Below, piece by piece: positions 18,029 through 27,471 of a DNA stretch of 64,000 nt (its first letter is position 1; every line of letters starts with the position of its first letter). Under the pieces are notes generated by a model that was given only the letters and a program-made list of their open reading frames with translations, had not been told where the DNA came from and did not search any database. The stretch covers positions 186,001 through 250,000 of the forward strand of contig NZ_FNNI01000003.1 of assembly GCF_900106955.1 (NCBI RefSeq), read 5' to 3'. The stretch comes from Aidingimonas halophila (lineage in GTDB: Bacteria > Pseudomonadota > Gammaproteobacteria > Pseudomonadales > Halomonadaceae). The position numbers were made by a program, and so were the translations under genes.

Positions 18029-19369
18029 TTACAGGCTGGTAACGAAGACGATGATCACCCCGATGGGGGCCACGAACCGAGTCAGCAGATGCCACACTAT
18101 GGCCCCGGTCCTGCCGAGCCCCAGTTCGTTGCTGACACTATGACGGTCAAGGCGCCAGCCGACGAAGAGAATCGCCGCCAGACCGGTCAGAGGCAGCATG
18201 AATTTGCTGGTGAGCGTATCCAGGAAGTCGAATATACCCAGCCCGAGAATCAGGAAATCACCCCAGACATTGAAGGAGAGCAGCGCGGCAATGCCGAGTG
18301 CCCACGTCGCGATGCCGCCGACCAGCGTCGCCCCGACACGTGACAGCGGCGTGCGCTCCTCGATGAACTCGACCGTCGGTTCCAGCAACGAGATGGCCGA
18401 GGTCAATGCCGCAAACGTCAGCAGCAGGAAGAAGATCAACCCGAGAAGGGCACCGCCGCTGAGACTGCCGAAGGCCAATGGCAATGTCACGAAGATCAAC
18501 CCGGGACCTGCACTGGGATCCAACCCGTTGGCGAAGACAATGGGGAAGATCGCCAGGCCGGCAACCAGGGCAATGACGGTATCCAGAATCACCACGGTTC
18601 GGGCGGTCCGAAGCAGATCGACCTTCTCGCCCAGGTAGGAACCGTAAGCCATCATGATGCCCATCCCCAGTGACAGGGTAAAGAACGCCTGACCCATGGC
18701 CGCCAGTACCACGCCACCATCCACTGCGCCCAGATCAGGATTGAACATGAAACCCAGTGTCTCGCCGAAATGGCCGGTCGTCATGCCGTAGCCCACCAGG
18801 ACCAGCAACAACAGTCCGAGAGCGGGCATCATGGTGCGTACGGCACCTTCCAGCCCCTTGGTGACACCTCTGGCGACAATACCGATGACCAGCACCATGA
18901 ACAGTGAATGCCAGGCCAGCAGGACACCCGGACTGGCCAGCAGGCCATTGAAAAGTTCGCCGATGGTATCGGCATCCTGTCCGGTGAACGTGCCACCGAT
19001 CGAGTTCACTGTATAAGAAAGCGACCAGCCACCAATCACGCTATAGAAAGAGAGAATCAGGAAGCCGGCCAGAACGCCACTGAGGCCAACGACTCCCCAG
19101 GCGGAACTGCGACCGTTCTGGCGCGCCAGTTCGGTCATGGTATTGATAGGATTCTTCTGGCCACGCCGACCGATCAGCCATTCGGACACCAGGATCGGCA
19201 GGCCGACGAGAGCAATACAGGCCAGGTAGACGAGCACGAAGGCCGCCCCGCCACTATCCCCTACCATATAGGGAAATTTCCAGATATTGCCCAGCCCGAC
19301 AGCCGAGCCGGTGACCGCCAGGATGAAGGTCAACCGGGAGGACCACTGCGCATGAAGTTGTTTCGCCAT
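18029..19369 (-). CDS. Sodium-dependent transporter of the NSS (neurotransmitter:sodium symporter) family
   Basis: A 446-residue membrane protein with about eleven to twelve helices. TM1 carries GSAVGLGNIWKFPYM, the unwound substrate/sodium site of LeuT-type symporters. Further family stretches are GQAFFTLSLGMGIMMAYGSYL (TM6) and FLLLTFAALTSAISLLEP (TM8), the latter including sodium-site Thr/Ser. Bacterial relatives import amino acids using the sodium gradient. The exact substrate cannot be read from the sequence. The start at 19369 follows AGGTGA; the longer frame to 19429 lacks a site. Confidence 0.9.
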   Translation of the reverse strand: MAKQLHAQWSSRLTFILAVTGSAVGLGNIWKFPYMVGDSGGAAFVLVYLACIALVGLPILVSEWLIGRRGQKNPINTMTELARQNGRSSAWGVVGLSGVLAGFLILSFYSVIGGWSLSYTVNSIGGTFTGQDADTIGELFNGLLASPGVLLAWHSLFMVLVIGIVARGVTKGLEGAVRTMMPALGLLLLVLVGYGMTTGHFGETLGFMFNPDLGAVDGGVVLAAMGQAFFTLSLGMGIMMAYGSYLGEKVDLLRTARTVVILDTVIALVAGLAIFPIVFANGLDPSAGPGLIFVTLPLAFGSLSGGALLGLIFFLLLTFAALTSAISLLEPTVEFIEERTPLSRVGATLVGGIATWALGIAALLSFNVWGDFLILGLGIFDFLDTLTSKFMLPLTGLAAILFVGWRLDRHSVSNELGLGRTGAIVWHLLTRFVAPIGVIIVFVTSL

Positions 19370-19452
19370 TGATTCACCTGATATTGCGTATTCGCTGTCT
19401 GTTTCATCAGTCCACGGAGACGATGACACTTGTGCTTGTTATCACTAGTCGA

Positions 19453-19471
19453 CCCGATGAAACGCATCGGG
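19453..19471. repeat. Inverted repeat in the leader of the NSS symporter gene
   Basis: CCCGATG (19453-19459) and CATCGGG (19465-19471) form a perfect 7-bp dyad with a 5-base spacer, about 84 bases upstream of the NSS start and about 80 bases past the end of the DUF72 gene. It could be an operator for the symporter or a 3'-end hairpin for the DUF72 transcript. No T-run follows. Confidence 0.4.
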
Positions 19472-19552
19472 AAATGAAGGGGGACAAAACTAGCCGATCA
19501 TACGCTTGATTGCCAGAGGGGTGGCTCATCGATGTCGATATCGTACTGTCTT

Positions 19553-20404
19553 CTAGAAGAGAAGCGTCTGACGCTCGCCGGCAAAACCGGCCAATTCGGG
19601 AAGAACCAGGTGTGTTGCCAACTGATGATAGAAGTGCCTTGCCAACTCCGGCGCATAGCGATTATCCGGTGTATGCACAAAGAGAAAAGGGGTTTTCCCC
19701 TGATTTATCCACAGCTTTATCCGTTCTATCCAGGGGGCGAAATAGTGATCATTACGCGCTTGATCAAAATGGCCGATGAACCGGATGATCGGCCTGGTTC
19801 CCGTGGAAATCACGTGTAACGGGCGTTTCGGCTTTTCCGACTGGGCTTTTGCCAAGACTGAATCAGTATCGGGCGGCTGGGAAAACAGCGGTCTGACATC
19901 CAGCATCACGCGATCTATCCCATGACTTATCAACAATTGGTTGAGGTGGCGTTCTTCGTTCCCCTTGTGGAAAAAATGGCTGTGTCGCACCTCGACCGCG
20001 CAAGGAAACGCCTTGGGCCAACGTGATAGCAGCGATTCGAGTCGAGGAAGCTCGTTTACACCGAAATCCCGCGGCAACTGGATCATGATCGGACCGAGGC
20101 GATTCTGAAGTGGCTCCAAACGTGCCAGGAAGGCATCGATGTCCGCATCGACGTGGCATAACCGACGCTGATGGGTGAGCTCGGCGGGCAACTTGAAGCA
20201 GAAACGGAAATCGGCGGGTGCCTGACGAGCCCAGGAGGCTACCGTCGCTTCCGACGGAGCACCACTGTAGAAGGTGGTGTTGCCTTCCACACTGTTGAAC
20301 ACCCTCGCATAGTCAACAAGGAGACCTTCCCGTCCCCCATGAGGCGGGTACAGACGTCCCTGCCAATCGGAATTGGCCCACATGGCCAAGCCTAAGTGCA
20401 TCAT
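19553..20404 (-). CDS. DUF72 (YecE-like) protein
   Basis: About 283 residues with the DUF72 TIM-barrel pattern: a start near LGLAMWANSDWQGRLYP, then EGNTTFYSGAP, FRFCFKLPAELTHQRRL, GPIMIQLPRDFG, CAVEVRHSHFF and HTPDNRYAPELARHFYH. The molecular function of the family is not known. Two adjacent ATGs (20404 and 20401) follow GGGTGAG, so the first residue is uncertain by one. It shares the strand with cobQ but is separated by two hairpins and probably belongs to its own unit. Confidence 0.88.
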   Translation of the reverse strand: MMHLGLAMWANSDWQGRLYPPHGGREGLLVDYARVFNSVEGNTTFYSGAPSEATVASWARQAPADFRFCFKLPAELTHQRRLCHVDADIDAFLARLEPLQNRLGPIMIQLPRDFGVNELPRLESLLSRWPKAFPCAVEVRHSHFFHKGNEERHLNQLLISHGIDRVMLDVRPLFSQPPDTDSVLAKAQSEKPKRPLHVISTGTRPIIRFIGHFDQARNDHYFAPWIERIKLWINQGKTPFLFVHTPDNRYAPELARHFYHQLATHLVLPELAGFAGERQTLLF

Positions 20405-20445
20405 GAACTCACCCAACGAATACAATGCTGAGCTTCTGAGCCAGC

Positions 20446-20476
20446 ATCTCGGACCTCCCCATGGATGGTCCGAGAT
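20446..20476 (-). terminator. Long hairpin downstream of cobQ
   Basis: ATCTCGGACC (20446-20455) pairs perfectly with GGTCCGAGAT (20467-20476) across an 11-nt loop, 15 bases past the cobQ stop. A second stem ATGCTG/CAGCAT (20425-20430 with 20442-20447) follows on the minus strand. There is no U-tract. It is probably the 3' end of the bluB-cobQ transcript. Confidence 0.5.
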
Positions 20477-20491
20477 ACTTGGTATCCAGCC

Positions 20492-21976
20492 TCAACCAGC
20501 ATGCTTACTGCCGTCATGGCCATGCAGCAGAGACGTCAACATGGCGGTATCCAGATTCTCTTCCACGGCATCCGCCAGACGGTCCAGTGCCTGTTGTCGG
20601 TGTTGGTGATAATCGATGGCCCCACGATTCCCGCGGGGTGCGCCGAGGGTCTCCAGCAGTGCCGTGCAAGCCTCGGGGCGATCGAATACGCCGTGCAAAT
20701 AGCTCCCCATCACCCGGCCATCCTCGCTGATGGCACCGTCGACACGTGCCGGTAGCTCGATCAACGGCCTGTTCAACGCGGCACCGGTCGTGACGCCATT
20801 GTGAATTTCGTAACCCGTGACGACGGTATCCACCCCATGACCCGTCAACAATCGTCCTGTGACGTTCTTCAACTGCTTGCCCGCGACCATACGGGTTTCC
20901 ATATCCAGCAGGCCCAAACCGGCAGTGGTTCCCGGTTCGCCTTCGAGCCCCTCCGGGTCATGTACCGCATTTCCCAGCATCTGGAACCCGCCGCAGATCC
21001 CGTAGACGTGACCGCCGTAACGCAAATGGCGCTGGATGGCGTCTTCCCATCCCTGGTGGCGCAACCACGCCAGATCATGACGGGTACTCTTGCTGCCCGG
21101 GAGAAGGATCACGTCAGCGGCAGGGATCGGCTGATCCGCACCGACGAACTGGATGTTCACGTGGAGGTGCAAGCGTAGTGGGTCGAAATCGTTGTGGTTA
21201 CTGATGCGTGGCAGAAGCGGTACGATGATATTCAGGGCATCGGCTTCGCTGTCGCTGTGGGTACCCACCGCATCTTCGGCATCCAGGACCAGCCCGTGCA
21301 GAAAGGGCAATACGCCCAACACCGATTTGCCCGTGTGCTCAGTCAACCATTCCAGCCCGGGATCCAGCAGAGCCCGATCGCCACGAAAGCGGTTGATGAC
21401 GACGCTCACGATCCGGTCCCGCTCACTCTGCGAGACCAGTTCGAGTGTGCCGACCAACTGGGCGAATACGCCACCCCGATCGATATCGCCGACCAACAGG
21501 ACGGGACAGTCGATCGCCTCGGCAAACCCCATGTTGGCAATGTCATTGGCTCGCAGGTTGATTTCGGCAGGGCTGCCCGCCCCTTCGGCAATGATGACAT
21601 CATGGCGCCGGGATAACGCCTGCCAGGCAGCCAAGACGCTCGTCCGCGCCTCGGTCTTGTAGGCATGGTAGTCCAGTGCATCCATGTTGCCGTGTACTCG
21701 TCCCCGCAGAATCACTTGAGCTCCACGATCACTCTGGGGTTTGAGCAATACCGGGTTCATATCGCTATGGGGAGCGATACCACAGGCCAGCGCCTGCAGC
21801 GCCGTCGACCGCCCGATCTCGCCGCCATCGACGGTCACGGCACTGTTCAGTGCCATGTTCTGGGGTTTGAACGGCGCTACCGAAACGCCCTGACGAGCCA
21901 ACCAGCGACACAGCGCTGCCACCACCGTACTCTTGCCGGCATCAGAGGTCGTCCCCTGGATCATCAAGGTGGTCAT
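20492..21976 (-). CDS. cobQ: Cobyric acid synthase CobQ
   Basis: A 494-residue glutamine-dependent amidase that amidates the b, d, e and g side chains of adenosylcobyrinic acid a,c-diamide. The N-terminal ATPase-like domain has [12 protein letters not shown] (about 6-17) and [13 protein letters not shown]. The C-terminal GATase domain has the nucleophile cysteine in [12 protein letters not shown] and the histidine in GSYLHGVFD. Length is typical. Its start overlaps the bluB stop by 4 bases (ATGA), so translation is coupled to bluB. Confidence 0.95.
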   Translation of the reverse strand: MTTLMIQGTTSDAGKSTVVAALCRWLARQGVSVAPFKPQNMALNSAVTVDGGEIGRSTALQALACGIAPHSDMNPVLLKPQSDRGAQVILRGRVHGNMDALDYHAYKTEARTSVLAAWQALSRRHDVIIAEGAGSPAEINLRANDIANMGFAEAIDCPVLLVGDIDRGGVFAQLVGTLELVSQSERDRIVSVVINRFRGDRALLDPGLEWLTEHTGKSVLGVLPFLHGLVLDAEDAVGTHSDSEADALNIIVPLLPRISNHNDFDPLRLHLHVNIQFVGADQPIPAADVILLPGSKSTRHDLAWLRHQGWEDAIQRHLRYGGHVYGICGGFQMLGNAVHDPEGLEGEPGTTAGLGLLDMETRMVAGKQLKNVTGRLLTGHGVDTVVTGYEIHNGVTTGAALNRPLIELPARVDGAISEDGRVMGSYLHGVFDRPEACTALLETLGAPRGNRGAIDYHQHRQQALDRLADAVEENLDTAMLTSLLHGHDGSKHAG

Positions 21977-22689
21977 GAATGCGTCTCCGCCACTTCATCA
22001 AGCGCCTGCAGCAATGCCGGATCGTTCAGTGGCCGACCCCAGCCATTGCTGTGAACCAGATCCGTGAGGGGTAAACGCTGGCGCCAGCCTTTTCCGGCCA
22101 GTTCGGGGCGATCGAGAAATTCGCTGACATAGCCCAGACACAGATACGCCAGAGGATATACCGACTCCGGCAATCCCAGTACCTCCGCCAGTTCGTCCTG
22201 ATCGAGAATACTCACCCAGCCGACGCCGATGCCCTCGGCCCGGGCCGCCAACCAGAAATTCTGGACTGCCAGACAGGTACTGAACAGGTCCATGTCGATA
22301 ATGCTGTTGCGTCCCAGCACATGGTCACCGCCCCGCGTTCGATCACAGGTGATGCACAGATTCATCGGGCTCTCCAGAATGCCCTCGAGCTTGAGACTGC
22401 GGTAGGTGCGGAACCGCTCACCGCTGTAGTTGGCCGCCGCCTTTTCGTTTTCCCGCAGGAAAATGCCATGAACCTGGCGCCGCACGTCGAGACTGTCGAT
22501 CAGCATGAAATCCCAGGGTTGCATGAACCCGACCGAAGGTGCGTGATGTGCAGCATCCAACAAGCGGCTCAGTACCGGCGAGGGAATCGGGTCGGGCAGG
22601 AAGTGAGAGCGAACGTCCCGACGCTCATGGATGGCACGATAAAAGCCATCTTTTTCCTGTTCCGAGAACGGGGCATTAGTGTCGTTCAT
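21973..22689 (-). CDS. bluB: 5,6-Dimethylbenzimidazole synthase BluB
   Basis: A 238-residue nitroreductase-fold enzyme that converts reduced FMN with oxygen into 5,6-dimethylbenzimidazole, the lower ligand of B12. The family signature is [15 protein letters not shown] near the N-terminus, then [36 protein letters not shown], and [17 protein letters not shown]. The need for oxygen fits the aerobic corrin route in this cluster. It starts after a terminator that closes the preceding cobO unit, and is followed by cobQ in an overlapping pair. Confidence 0.94.
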   Translation of the reverse strand: MNDTNAPFSEQEKDGFYRAIHERRDVRSHFLPDPIPSPVLSRLLDAAHHAPSVGFMQPWDFMLIDSLDVRRQVHGIFLRENEKAAANYSGERFRTYRSLKLEGILESPMNLCITCDRTRGGDHVLGRNSIIDMDLFSTCLAVQNFWLAARAEGIGVGWVSILDQDELAEVLGLPESVYPLAYLCLGYVSEFLDRPELAGKGWRQRLPLTDLVHSNGWGRPLNDPALLQALDEVAETHS

Positions 22690-22738
22690 GACATTCTCCC
22701 ATCAACCAATCGTCGAGTTGCGTGATCACGCCTCAGGC

Positions 22739-22762
22739 AAAAATGCGGAAATCCGGTTTCGC
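22739..22762 (-). terminator. Intrinsic terminator after cobO
   Basis: On the minus strand GCGAAA and TTTCCGC (one bulged C) form a 6-bp stem around CCGGA at 22762-22745, followed within two bases by five T residues (22743-22739). It begins 11 bases past the cobO stop. This is the only hairpin in the window with a good U-tract, and it separates cobL-E-M-F-O from bluB-cobQ. Confidence 0.65.
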
Positions 22763-22772
22763 CATTAAGGGG

Positions 22773-23378
22773 TTACAGTTCCACTCCTCGTTGGGCTTTG
22801 ATCCCTTGCTCCTTGAAGGCGTGCTTGACCACTTTCATCTCGGTGACGGTATCCGCCAGTTCGATCAATGCCTCGGGGGCGTGGCGACCGGTGACAATCG
22901 CGTGCTGCATGGCCGGACGCGCCTGCAGGTCGTCCAGCACCCGGTCGAGATCCAGATACTCGTGCCGCAGGGCGATGTTGAGTTCATCGAGTAGTACCAG
23001 ATCATAGCTGGCATCGGCTAACATCCGACGCGCTTCGCTCCAGGCAGTCTCGGCGGCCTTGAGGTCCTTGTCGCGATCCTGGGTATCCCAGGTATAGCCT
23101 TCGCCCATGACGTGATATTCCACGTTCGGCAGGTCCCGGAAAAAGGCTTCTTCGCCTGTCTGGAACTTGCCTTTGATGAATTGCACGACACCCACTTTCA
23201 TTCCATGACCCAGCGCCCGGGCCAGCATGCCGAAACCGGAGCTGCTCTTGCCCTTGCCGGGGCCGGTAAGCACCAGCAACACCCCCTGCTCCTTGTCGGC
23301 CCGGGCGATGCGCTCGTTCATGATCTTCTGCTTGTGGGCCATGCGCTCGGCATGGCGCTGGGGATCGATCGTCTTCAT
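22773..23378 (-). CDS. cobO: Cob(I)yrinic acid a,c-diamide adenosyltransferase CobO
   Basis: A 201-residue BtuR/CobO-type enzyme that transfers the 5'-deoxyadenosyl group from ATP to cob(I)alamin precursors. The P-loop is LTGPGKGKSSSGFGMLARALG (about 37-57). VGVVQFIKGKFQTGEE and LVLLDELNIALRHEYLD follow, and the C-terminal VTEMKVVKHAF is typical. The start at 23378 has an upstream AGGAGAGCAAG. It lies 68 bases after cobF, with a small hairpin in the gap, and is followed by an intrinsic terminator. Confidence 0.94.
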   Translation of the reverse strand: MKTIDPQRHAERMAHKQKIMNERIARADKEQGVLLVLTGPGKGKSSSGFGMLARALGHGMKVGVVQFIKGKFQTGEEAFFRDLPNVEYHVMGEGYTWDTQDRDKDLKAAETAWSEARRMLADASYDLVLLDELNIALRHEYLDLDRVLDDLQARPAMQHAIVTGRHAPEALIELADTVTEMKVVKHAFKEQGIKAQRGVEL

Positions 23379-23446
23379 CTTGCTCTCCTGGAATCGAAGT
23401 ACTCACGTGACGAATGAGACGTTGTCTGAAACGTCGACGAGCGAAG

Positions 23447-24217
23447 TCAGTTGTCGTAAAGCGGCGTCCGGGCCAGCAAATAGGTATCCATGATCCAGCC
23501 ATGCCGCTCGCGCAGAACGGCACGATGTTCGATGATCGATGGCGCCGCATCCACCAGCCAGCCCTCGATCAGAGTCTGCTTGTCCATGCCCAGGTAGGCG
23601 CCCCACCAGATGTAGAGCCCTTCAGGGGGTAACGCGTCGAAAGCGCCGCCACTGTCGAGCATGACCGCAACGCTGGCGGCATCAGTGGGCCAGCCGCGCT
23701 CGCGCAGACGCCGTCCAGTGGTAATCTGGACCGGCTCGGCGACGGCATTGAGGGGAATACGGTGTTCGGCGGTGAGCACCTGCAGGCTGGTGATACCCGG
23801 CACCACCTCTACCTCGACCGCTCGCCCGACAGCACTCAGACGCCCGGCGATACGCAGGCTGCTGTCATACAGCGACGGGTCCCCCCAGATCAGCATGGCG
23901 GCTTGCCCGCCTTCCGGCAGATGGGTCGCCATGAGCTCTCCCCAGACACGCGCAATGGCCCCGTGCCAGTCATCCACCGCGTCCAGGTAATCGCTACGAG
24001 TATCACGTTGAGGGAGATCGAACTCCACGATCCGGGTCCGCGATGACGACTCCAGGAGATCCCGGCACAGCAGCCGACGCAGGTCGACCAGATCCGACTT
24101 GGCGTCTCCCTTGCGGGGCAGCAGGACAAGGTCCGCGGCATTGAGTGCACGCACGGCAGCCAGCGTGACGTGATCGGGATTGCCCGTACCGATGCCGATC
24201 AGCGAGAGCCGGGTCAT
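23447..24217 (-). CDS. cobF: Precorrin-6A synthase (deacetylating) CobF
   Basis: A 256-residue SAM-dependent methyltransferase that methylates C-1 of precorrin-5 with loss of acetate. This step is specific to the aerobic pathway. It begins [22 protein letters not shown], then has [20 protein letters not shown] and [22 protein letters not shown], the precorrin methylase pattern. [18 protein letters not shown] is typical of CobF. The start overlaps the cobM stop by 4 bases. Confidence 0.94.
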   Translation of the reverse strand: MTRLSLIGIGTGNPDHVTLAAVRALNAADLVLLPRKGDAKSDLVDLRRLLCRDLLESSSRTRIVEFDLPQRDTRSDYLDAVDDWHGAIARVWGELMATHLPEGGQAAMLIWGDPSLYDSSLRIAGRLSAVGRAVEVEVVPGITSLQVLTAEHRIPLNAVAEPVQITTGRRLRERGWPTDAASVAVMLDSGGAFDALPPEGLYIWWGAYLGMDKQTLIEGWLVDAAPSIIEHRAVLRERHGWIMDTYLLARTPLYDN

Positions 24218-25020
24218 GTTTGATCCTCCACATCGCCGACTGCCGTACTGGCGAAGGGCGAGTCCGCCGACTGGGGACGGAAGCGGCGATCGTAGCCGAG
24301 CGCATACAGACAGCTCTCCTGGAAATCCTCGCTGCCCAGCACCGGGCCCACCACGATCAGCGCCGTGCGCTTCAGGCTGTCGTCGATCTGCGAAGCCACC
24401 GTCGACAACTGCCCTCGAACCACTCTCTCATCGGGCCAGCTGGCCCGCCAGACGATAGCGACCGGGCAATCGCCACCGTAGAACGGCACGAGTTCCTCTA
24501 CCACCTGGTCAAGCTTGTGGACGGACAGGTGAATCGCCAGTGTGGCGCCGGTCTTCGCAAAGTTGGCCAGGGTCTCACCGTCCGGCATGGCGCTGGCACG
24601 CCCCGAGGTCCGGGTCAGCACGACCGATTGCGCCACGCCCGGTAACGTCAATTCCTGCCCCAGCGCCGCCGCCACTGCAGAGAAGGCCGGCACACCCGGC
24701 GTGATGGCATAAGGGATGTCCAGTTCGCGCAGTCGGCGTAATTGCTCCCCCGTAGCGGACCAGACCGACAGATCCCCGGAATGGAGCCGGGCCACATCCA
24801 GGCCGGCGGCATGGGCGTTGCGCATCTCTCCGATGATCGCCTCCAGGGATAGGGGCGCGGTATTGATGATCCGGGCGTCCGCTGGACAGTGTTCGAGCAT
24901 TGCCTCGGGTATCAGCGACCCGGCGTAGAGGCACACGGGACTCGATGCGATGAGGTCCCGGCCTCGCAGTGTCAGAAGGTCGGAGGCACCTGGACCGGCG
25001 CCGATGAAATGTATCGTCAT
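24214..25020 (-). CDS. cobM: Precorrin-4 C(11)-methyltransferase CobM
   Basis: A 268-residue SAM-dependent enzyme converting precorrin-4 to precorrin-5. The N-terminus [21 protein letters not shown] is the GxGxGxxDLLTxR signature. [16 protein letters not shown] and [23 protein letters not shown] bind substrate, and the C-terminal [12 protein letters not shown] closes the fold. I place the start at ATG 25018-25020, with GGAG seven bases upstream; the frame also has a TTG six bases earlier. Only two bases separate it from cobE. Confidence 0.94.
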   Translation of the reverse strand: MTIHFIGAGPGASDLLTLRGRDLIASSPVCLYAGSLIPEAMLEHCPADARIINTAPLSLEAIIGEMRNAHAAGLDVARLHSGDLSVWSATGEQLRRLRELDIPYAITPGVPAFSAVAAALGQELTLPGVAQSVVLTRTSGRASAMPDGETLANFAKTGATLAIHLSVHKLDQVVEELVPFYGGDCPVAIVWRASWPDERVVRGQLSTVASQIDDSLKRTALIVVGPVLGSEDFQESCLYALGYDRRFRPQSADSPFASTAVGDVEDQT

Positions 25021-25022
25021 GA

Positions 25023-25382
25023 TCAAGCTCCTTCCGCCACCGCCACGGTGGCCAATCGATCCACGGAAATCAGTCGGGGGCCGAACAAGGTCGCGTCAGG
25101 ACCGGCCGCCAGAAGCGCGACGGCCTCGGCTACGCTTCCCGTTCCCCTGGTCCGGAGGCTGTGCCTGGAGTAAGTCAGGGTGGTGACCGACGCCAGGGCC
25201 GCGTCAGCCACGGCAATCACCGCGATTCCTCGCCTATCACCCAGCTCCTGTACCAGCGAGCTCATGGTTTGTGTCGCAGCCAGTCGATCGACGACGCCAT
25301 AGTGTGTTTCCAAGCGCGCCAGCGCATCGGCCAGCGATTCCAGCCGTGCCGCCCGTCGGAAACCGAAGCCGGCCACTCTCAC
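25023..25382 (-). CDS. cobE: CobE/CbiG C-terminal domain protein
   Basis: A 119-residue protein starting with GTG at 25380-25382, which overlaps the cobL stop (GTGA). It begins [23 protein letters not shown], matching the CobE/CbiG-C family, and continues [26 protein letters not shown] with the family's Thr-Tyr-Ser segment ([22 protein letters not shown]). CobE is needed for aerobic B12 synthesis and is thought to help around the precorrin ring-contraction stages, but its reaction is not settled. The long upstream open frame is only the antisense-like shadow of cobL. Confidence 0.88.
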   Translation of the reverse strand: MRVAGFGFRRAARLESLADALARLETHYGVVDRLAATQTMSSLVQELGDRRGIAVIAVADAALASVTTLTYSRHSLRTRGTGSVAEAVALLAAGPDATLFGPRLISVDRLATVAVAEGA

Positions 25383-26590
25383 CGGATTACCCGCCACTGT
25401 ACGATGGGATAGCTGGCCTTCCAGCCCCGTCGTCTGCCGATGGGGGCCGCATCGGCCAACTCGAGGCGCAACAGCTCGCCGCCGCCCCGCTGCTGCCAAT
25501 GGGCCAGCAGGGCCTCGGACTCCAGCGTCACCGCATTGGCCACCAGGCGCACACCGACCGGCAGACGCTGCCACAGTGCCTCCAGCAATGTTTCCGATAG
25601 CCCGCCCCCGACGAAGACCGCGTCGGGCAACGGCTGATCGCTCAGCGCCTCGGGGACACGCCCCTCCACGACCTCCAGCCAATCGACGCCCAGCAAACGT
25701 GCATTGTGACGCGCCCGCGACGCACGCTCCGTGACGTCCTCGAAAGCCACTGCCCGGTTAGCCGGATGAGCCAGCAACCACTCGATGGCAATCGAGCCCG
25801 ATCCCGTGCCGATATCCCATAACCGCTCCCCCGCCACCGGGGTCAGGGCAGCCAACGTCATGGCGCGCACGGCCTGCTTGGTGATCTGGCCATCATGTTC
25901 GAACCATTCGTCCGGCAAGCCGGGAGTCAGCGGCAGGGTCGGCCCGTCACCGGCGACGTCCAGCCCCACCGCGACCGGATGGGCGATATCGGCCGGCAAG
26001 GTGGCATCCGCCCGCACGCAGCGAATGCGCTCGTCGTCACCGCCTAGCGCTTCCAGCACATGCAGCTGCGAGCCACCGAAACCGAAACGCACAAGCCAGC
26101 CGGCCAGTTCGGTCACGGCGTCTCCATTCCTTACCAGCACCAGCAAGCGCTGTCCGCACTGAAGATATGGCCGGATCCGCGTCAGGGGCTTGGCATGCAG
26201 GCCCAGGCAAGCGCAGTCGTCCAGCGGCCAGCCCAGCCGCGATGCCGCCAGGCTGAAGGTGGAGGGCGATGGCAGCGCCTGCCATTCTTCGACACGCAGG
26301 TAACGCGCCAGGGTGTTGCCCGCCCCGAACCAGAACGGATCGCCGGACACCAGCATGACGACCCGACGCCCCCGCTCGGCCAGCAGTTGGGGAATGCCGT
26401 CCGCGAACGGCACCGGCCATTCCCGCACTTCGGCAGCCAGTGACGGCAACAGGCGCAGGTGGCGGCGCGCACCAAATACCACCTCGGCGTTTTCCAGCGC
26501 GTCGCGGCTTGCCGGCGTCAGCCCCTTTGTGCCACTCTCACCCCAGCCGAGAAGCGTCAGCCAGGGAACGTCGTTCACGTCAGCCATCAT
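25379..26590 (-). CDS. cobL: Precorrin-6Y C5,15-methyltransferase (decarboxylating) CobL
   Basis: About 403 residues in two methyltransferase domains. The CbiE-like N-terminal half begins LTLLGWGESGTKGLTPASRDAL and has MLVSGDPFWFGAGNTL and PSTFSLAASRLGWP. The CbiT-like C-terminal half has the SAM motif LWDIGTGSGSIAIEWLL and FVGGGLSETLLEAL. The enzyme methylates C5 and C15 and decarboxylates the acetate at C12. Two adjacent ATGs at 26590 and 26587 are possible and neither has a clear ribosome-binding site. It is divergent from cobK across about 134 bases. Confidence 0.93.
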   Translation of the reverse strand: MMADVNDVPWLTLLGWGESGTKGLTPASRDALENAEVVFGARRHLRLLPSLAAEVREWPVPFADGIPQLLAERGRRVVMLVSGDPFWFGAGNTLARYLRVEEWQALPSPSTFSLAASRLGWPLDDCACLGLHAKPLTRIRPYLQCGQRLLVLVRNGDAVTELAGWLVRFGFGGSQLHVLEALGGDDERIRCVRADATLPADIAHPVAVGLDVAGDGPTLPLTPGLPDEWFEHDGQITKQAVRAMTLAALTPVAGERLWDIGTGSGSIAIEWLLAHPANRAVAFEDVTERASRARHNARLLGVDWLEVVEGRVPEALSDQPLPDAVFVGGGLSETLLEALWQRLPVGVRLVANAVTLESEALLAHWQQRGGGELLRLELADAAPIGRRRGWKASYPIVQWRVIR

Positions 26591-26724
26591 CCGAGTCTCA
26601 GTAAAGGAGATGGGCCGTTCCGGCGCCAAGCTTTGTCATCCATGGCAAAAGACCCTCGCTGCGCCTTGTCCCCGGCACTCATCTTGCCAACAGCTTGAAT
26701 GGGAAAGGAGCTCAAGAAGCCCCA

Positions 26725-27471
26725 ATGAAAGTCCTGATCCTGGGGGGCACCACCGAAGCCAGTACCCTGGCCAGTGCGCTGGCCGCACGCTCGATTCCCG
26801 CCCTGTTCAGCTATGCCGGCCGGGTAGCCAAACCCAGACCGCAGCCGCTGCCCACCCGCGTCGGTGGTTTTGGCGGCGTGGAAGGCTTGGCCGCTTTCCT
26901 GGCGAAAGAGCGCATCACCCACCTGGTCGATGCCACCCACCCTTTCGCCGAACAGATGAGCCGCAATGCCGTGTCGGCTGCCGCCCTCGATGACATCGAT
27001 GTCATCGCCCTGACTCGTCCTCCCTGGGCGCCACTGGCCGGTGATCGCTGGACACGAGTCACCAGTGTTGCAGCAGCGGTGAACACTCTGACAGGACCGC
27101 CGCAGCGGGTTTTGCTGGCCATCGGGCGCATGCATCTCGCCGACTTCGCGGCTCAACCCCAGCACCGCTATCTGCTGCGCCTGGTCGATCGCCCCAATAC
27201 ACCGCCACCCCTGCCCGATCATCGGGTGATCATCGATCGCGGCCCCTTCACATTGGAAGACGACCTGGCCATGCTCCAGGCACATGGCGTCGAGCGGCTG
27301 GTGTGCAAAAACGCCGGCGGCACAGGCGCGGTCGCCAAGCTCACCGCGGCTCGACAATTGGACCTGCCGGTGGTGATGATCGAACGTCCGTCTCCTCCAC
27401 CGTGTCAGGAAGTCCACTCTGTCGAGGAGGTCCTGGTCTGGCTCGATCATCACGCCGACCTCGGCGTATAA
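26725..27471 (+). CDS. cobK: Precorrin-6A reductase CobK
   Basis: A 248-residue NADPH-dependent reductase of the precorrin macrocycle. KVLILGGTTEASTLASALA opens the nucleotide-binding fold, and LVDATHPFAEQMSRNAVSAA is the family's substrate loop. RVLLAIGRMHLADFA and VCKNAGGTGAVAKLTAARQL are also conserved. This is the only pathway gene in the first cluster on the plus strand. It diverges from cobL and its last 22 bases overlap the convergent cobJ 3' end. The start at 26725 fits the family; a GGAG lies 14 bases upstream, rather far. Confidence 0.92.
   Translation: MKVLILGGTTEASTLASALAARSIPALFSYAGRVAKPRPQPLPTRVGGFGGVEGLAAFLAKERITHLVDATHPFAEQMSRNAVSAAALDDIDVIALTRPPWAPLAGDRWTRVTSVAAAVNTLTGPPQRVLLAIGRMHLADFAAQPQHRYLLRLVDRPNTPPPLPDHRVIIDRGPFTLEDDLAMLQAHGVERLVCKNAGGTGAVAKLTAARQLDLPVVMIERPSPPPCQEVHSVEEVLVWLDHHADLGV

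Noticed and set aside
23418-23435. GACGTT/AACGTC hairpin in the cobF-cobO gap as a terminator
   Set aside because: A 6-bp stem with no T-run between genes of one pathway on the same strand; more likely incidental or a processing site.
25383-25682. N-terminal extension of cobE giving a 219-residue protein
   Set aside because: The extra residues are the out-of-frame translation of the cobL 3' end (Arg/Gly/Ala-rich), and the family starts at RVAGFGF, right after the GTGA overlap.
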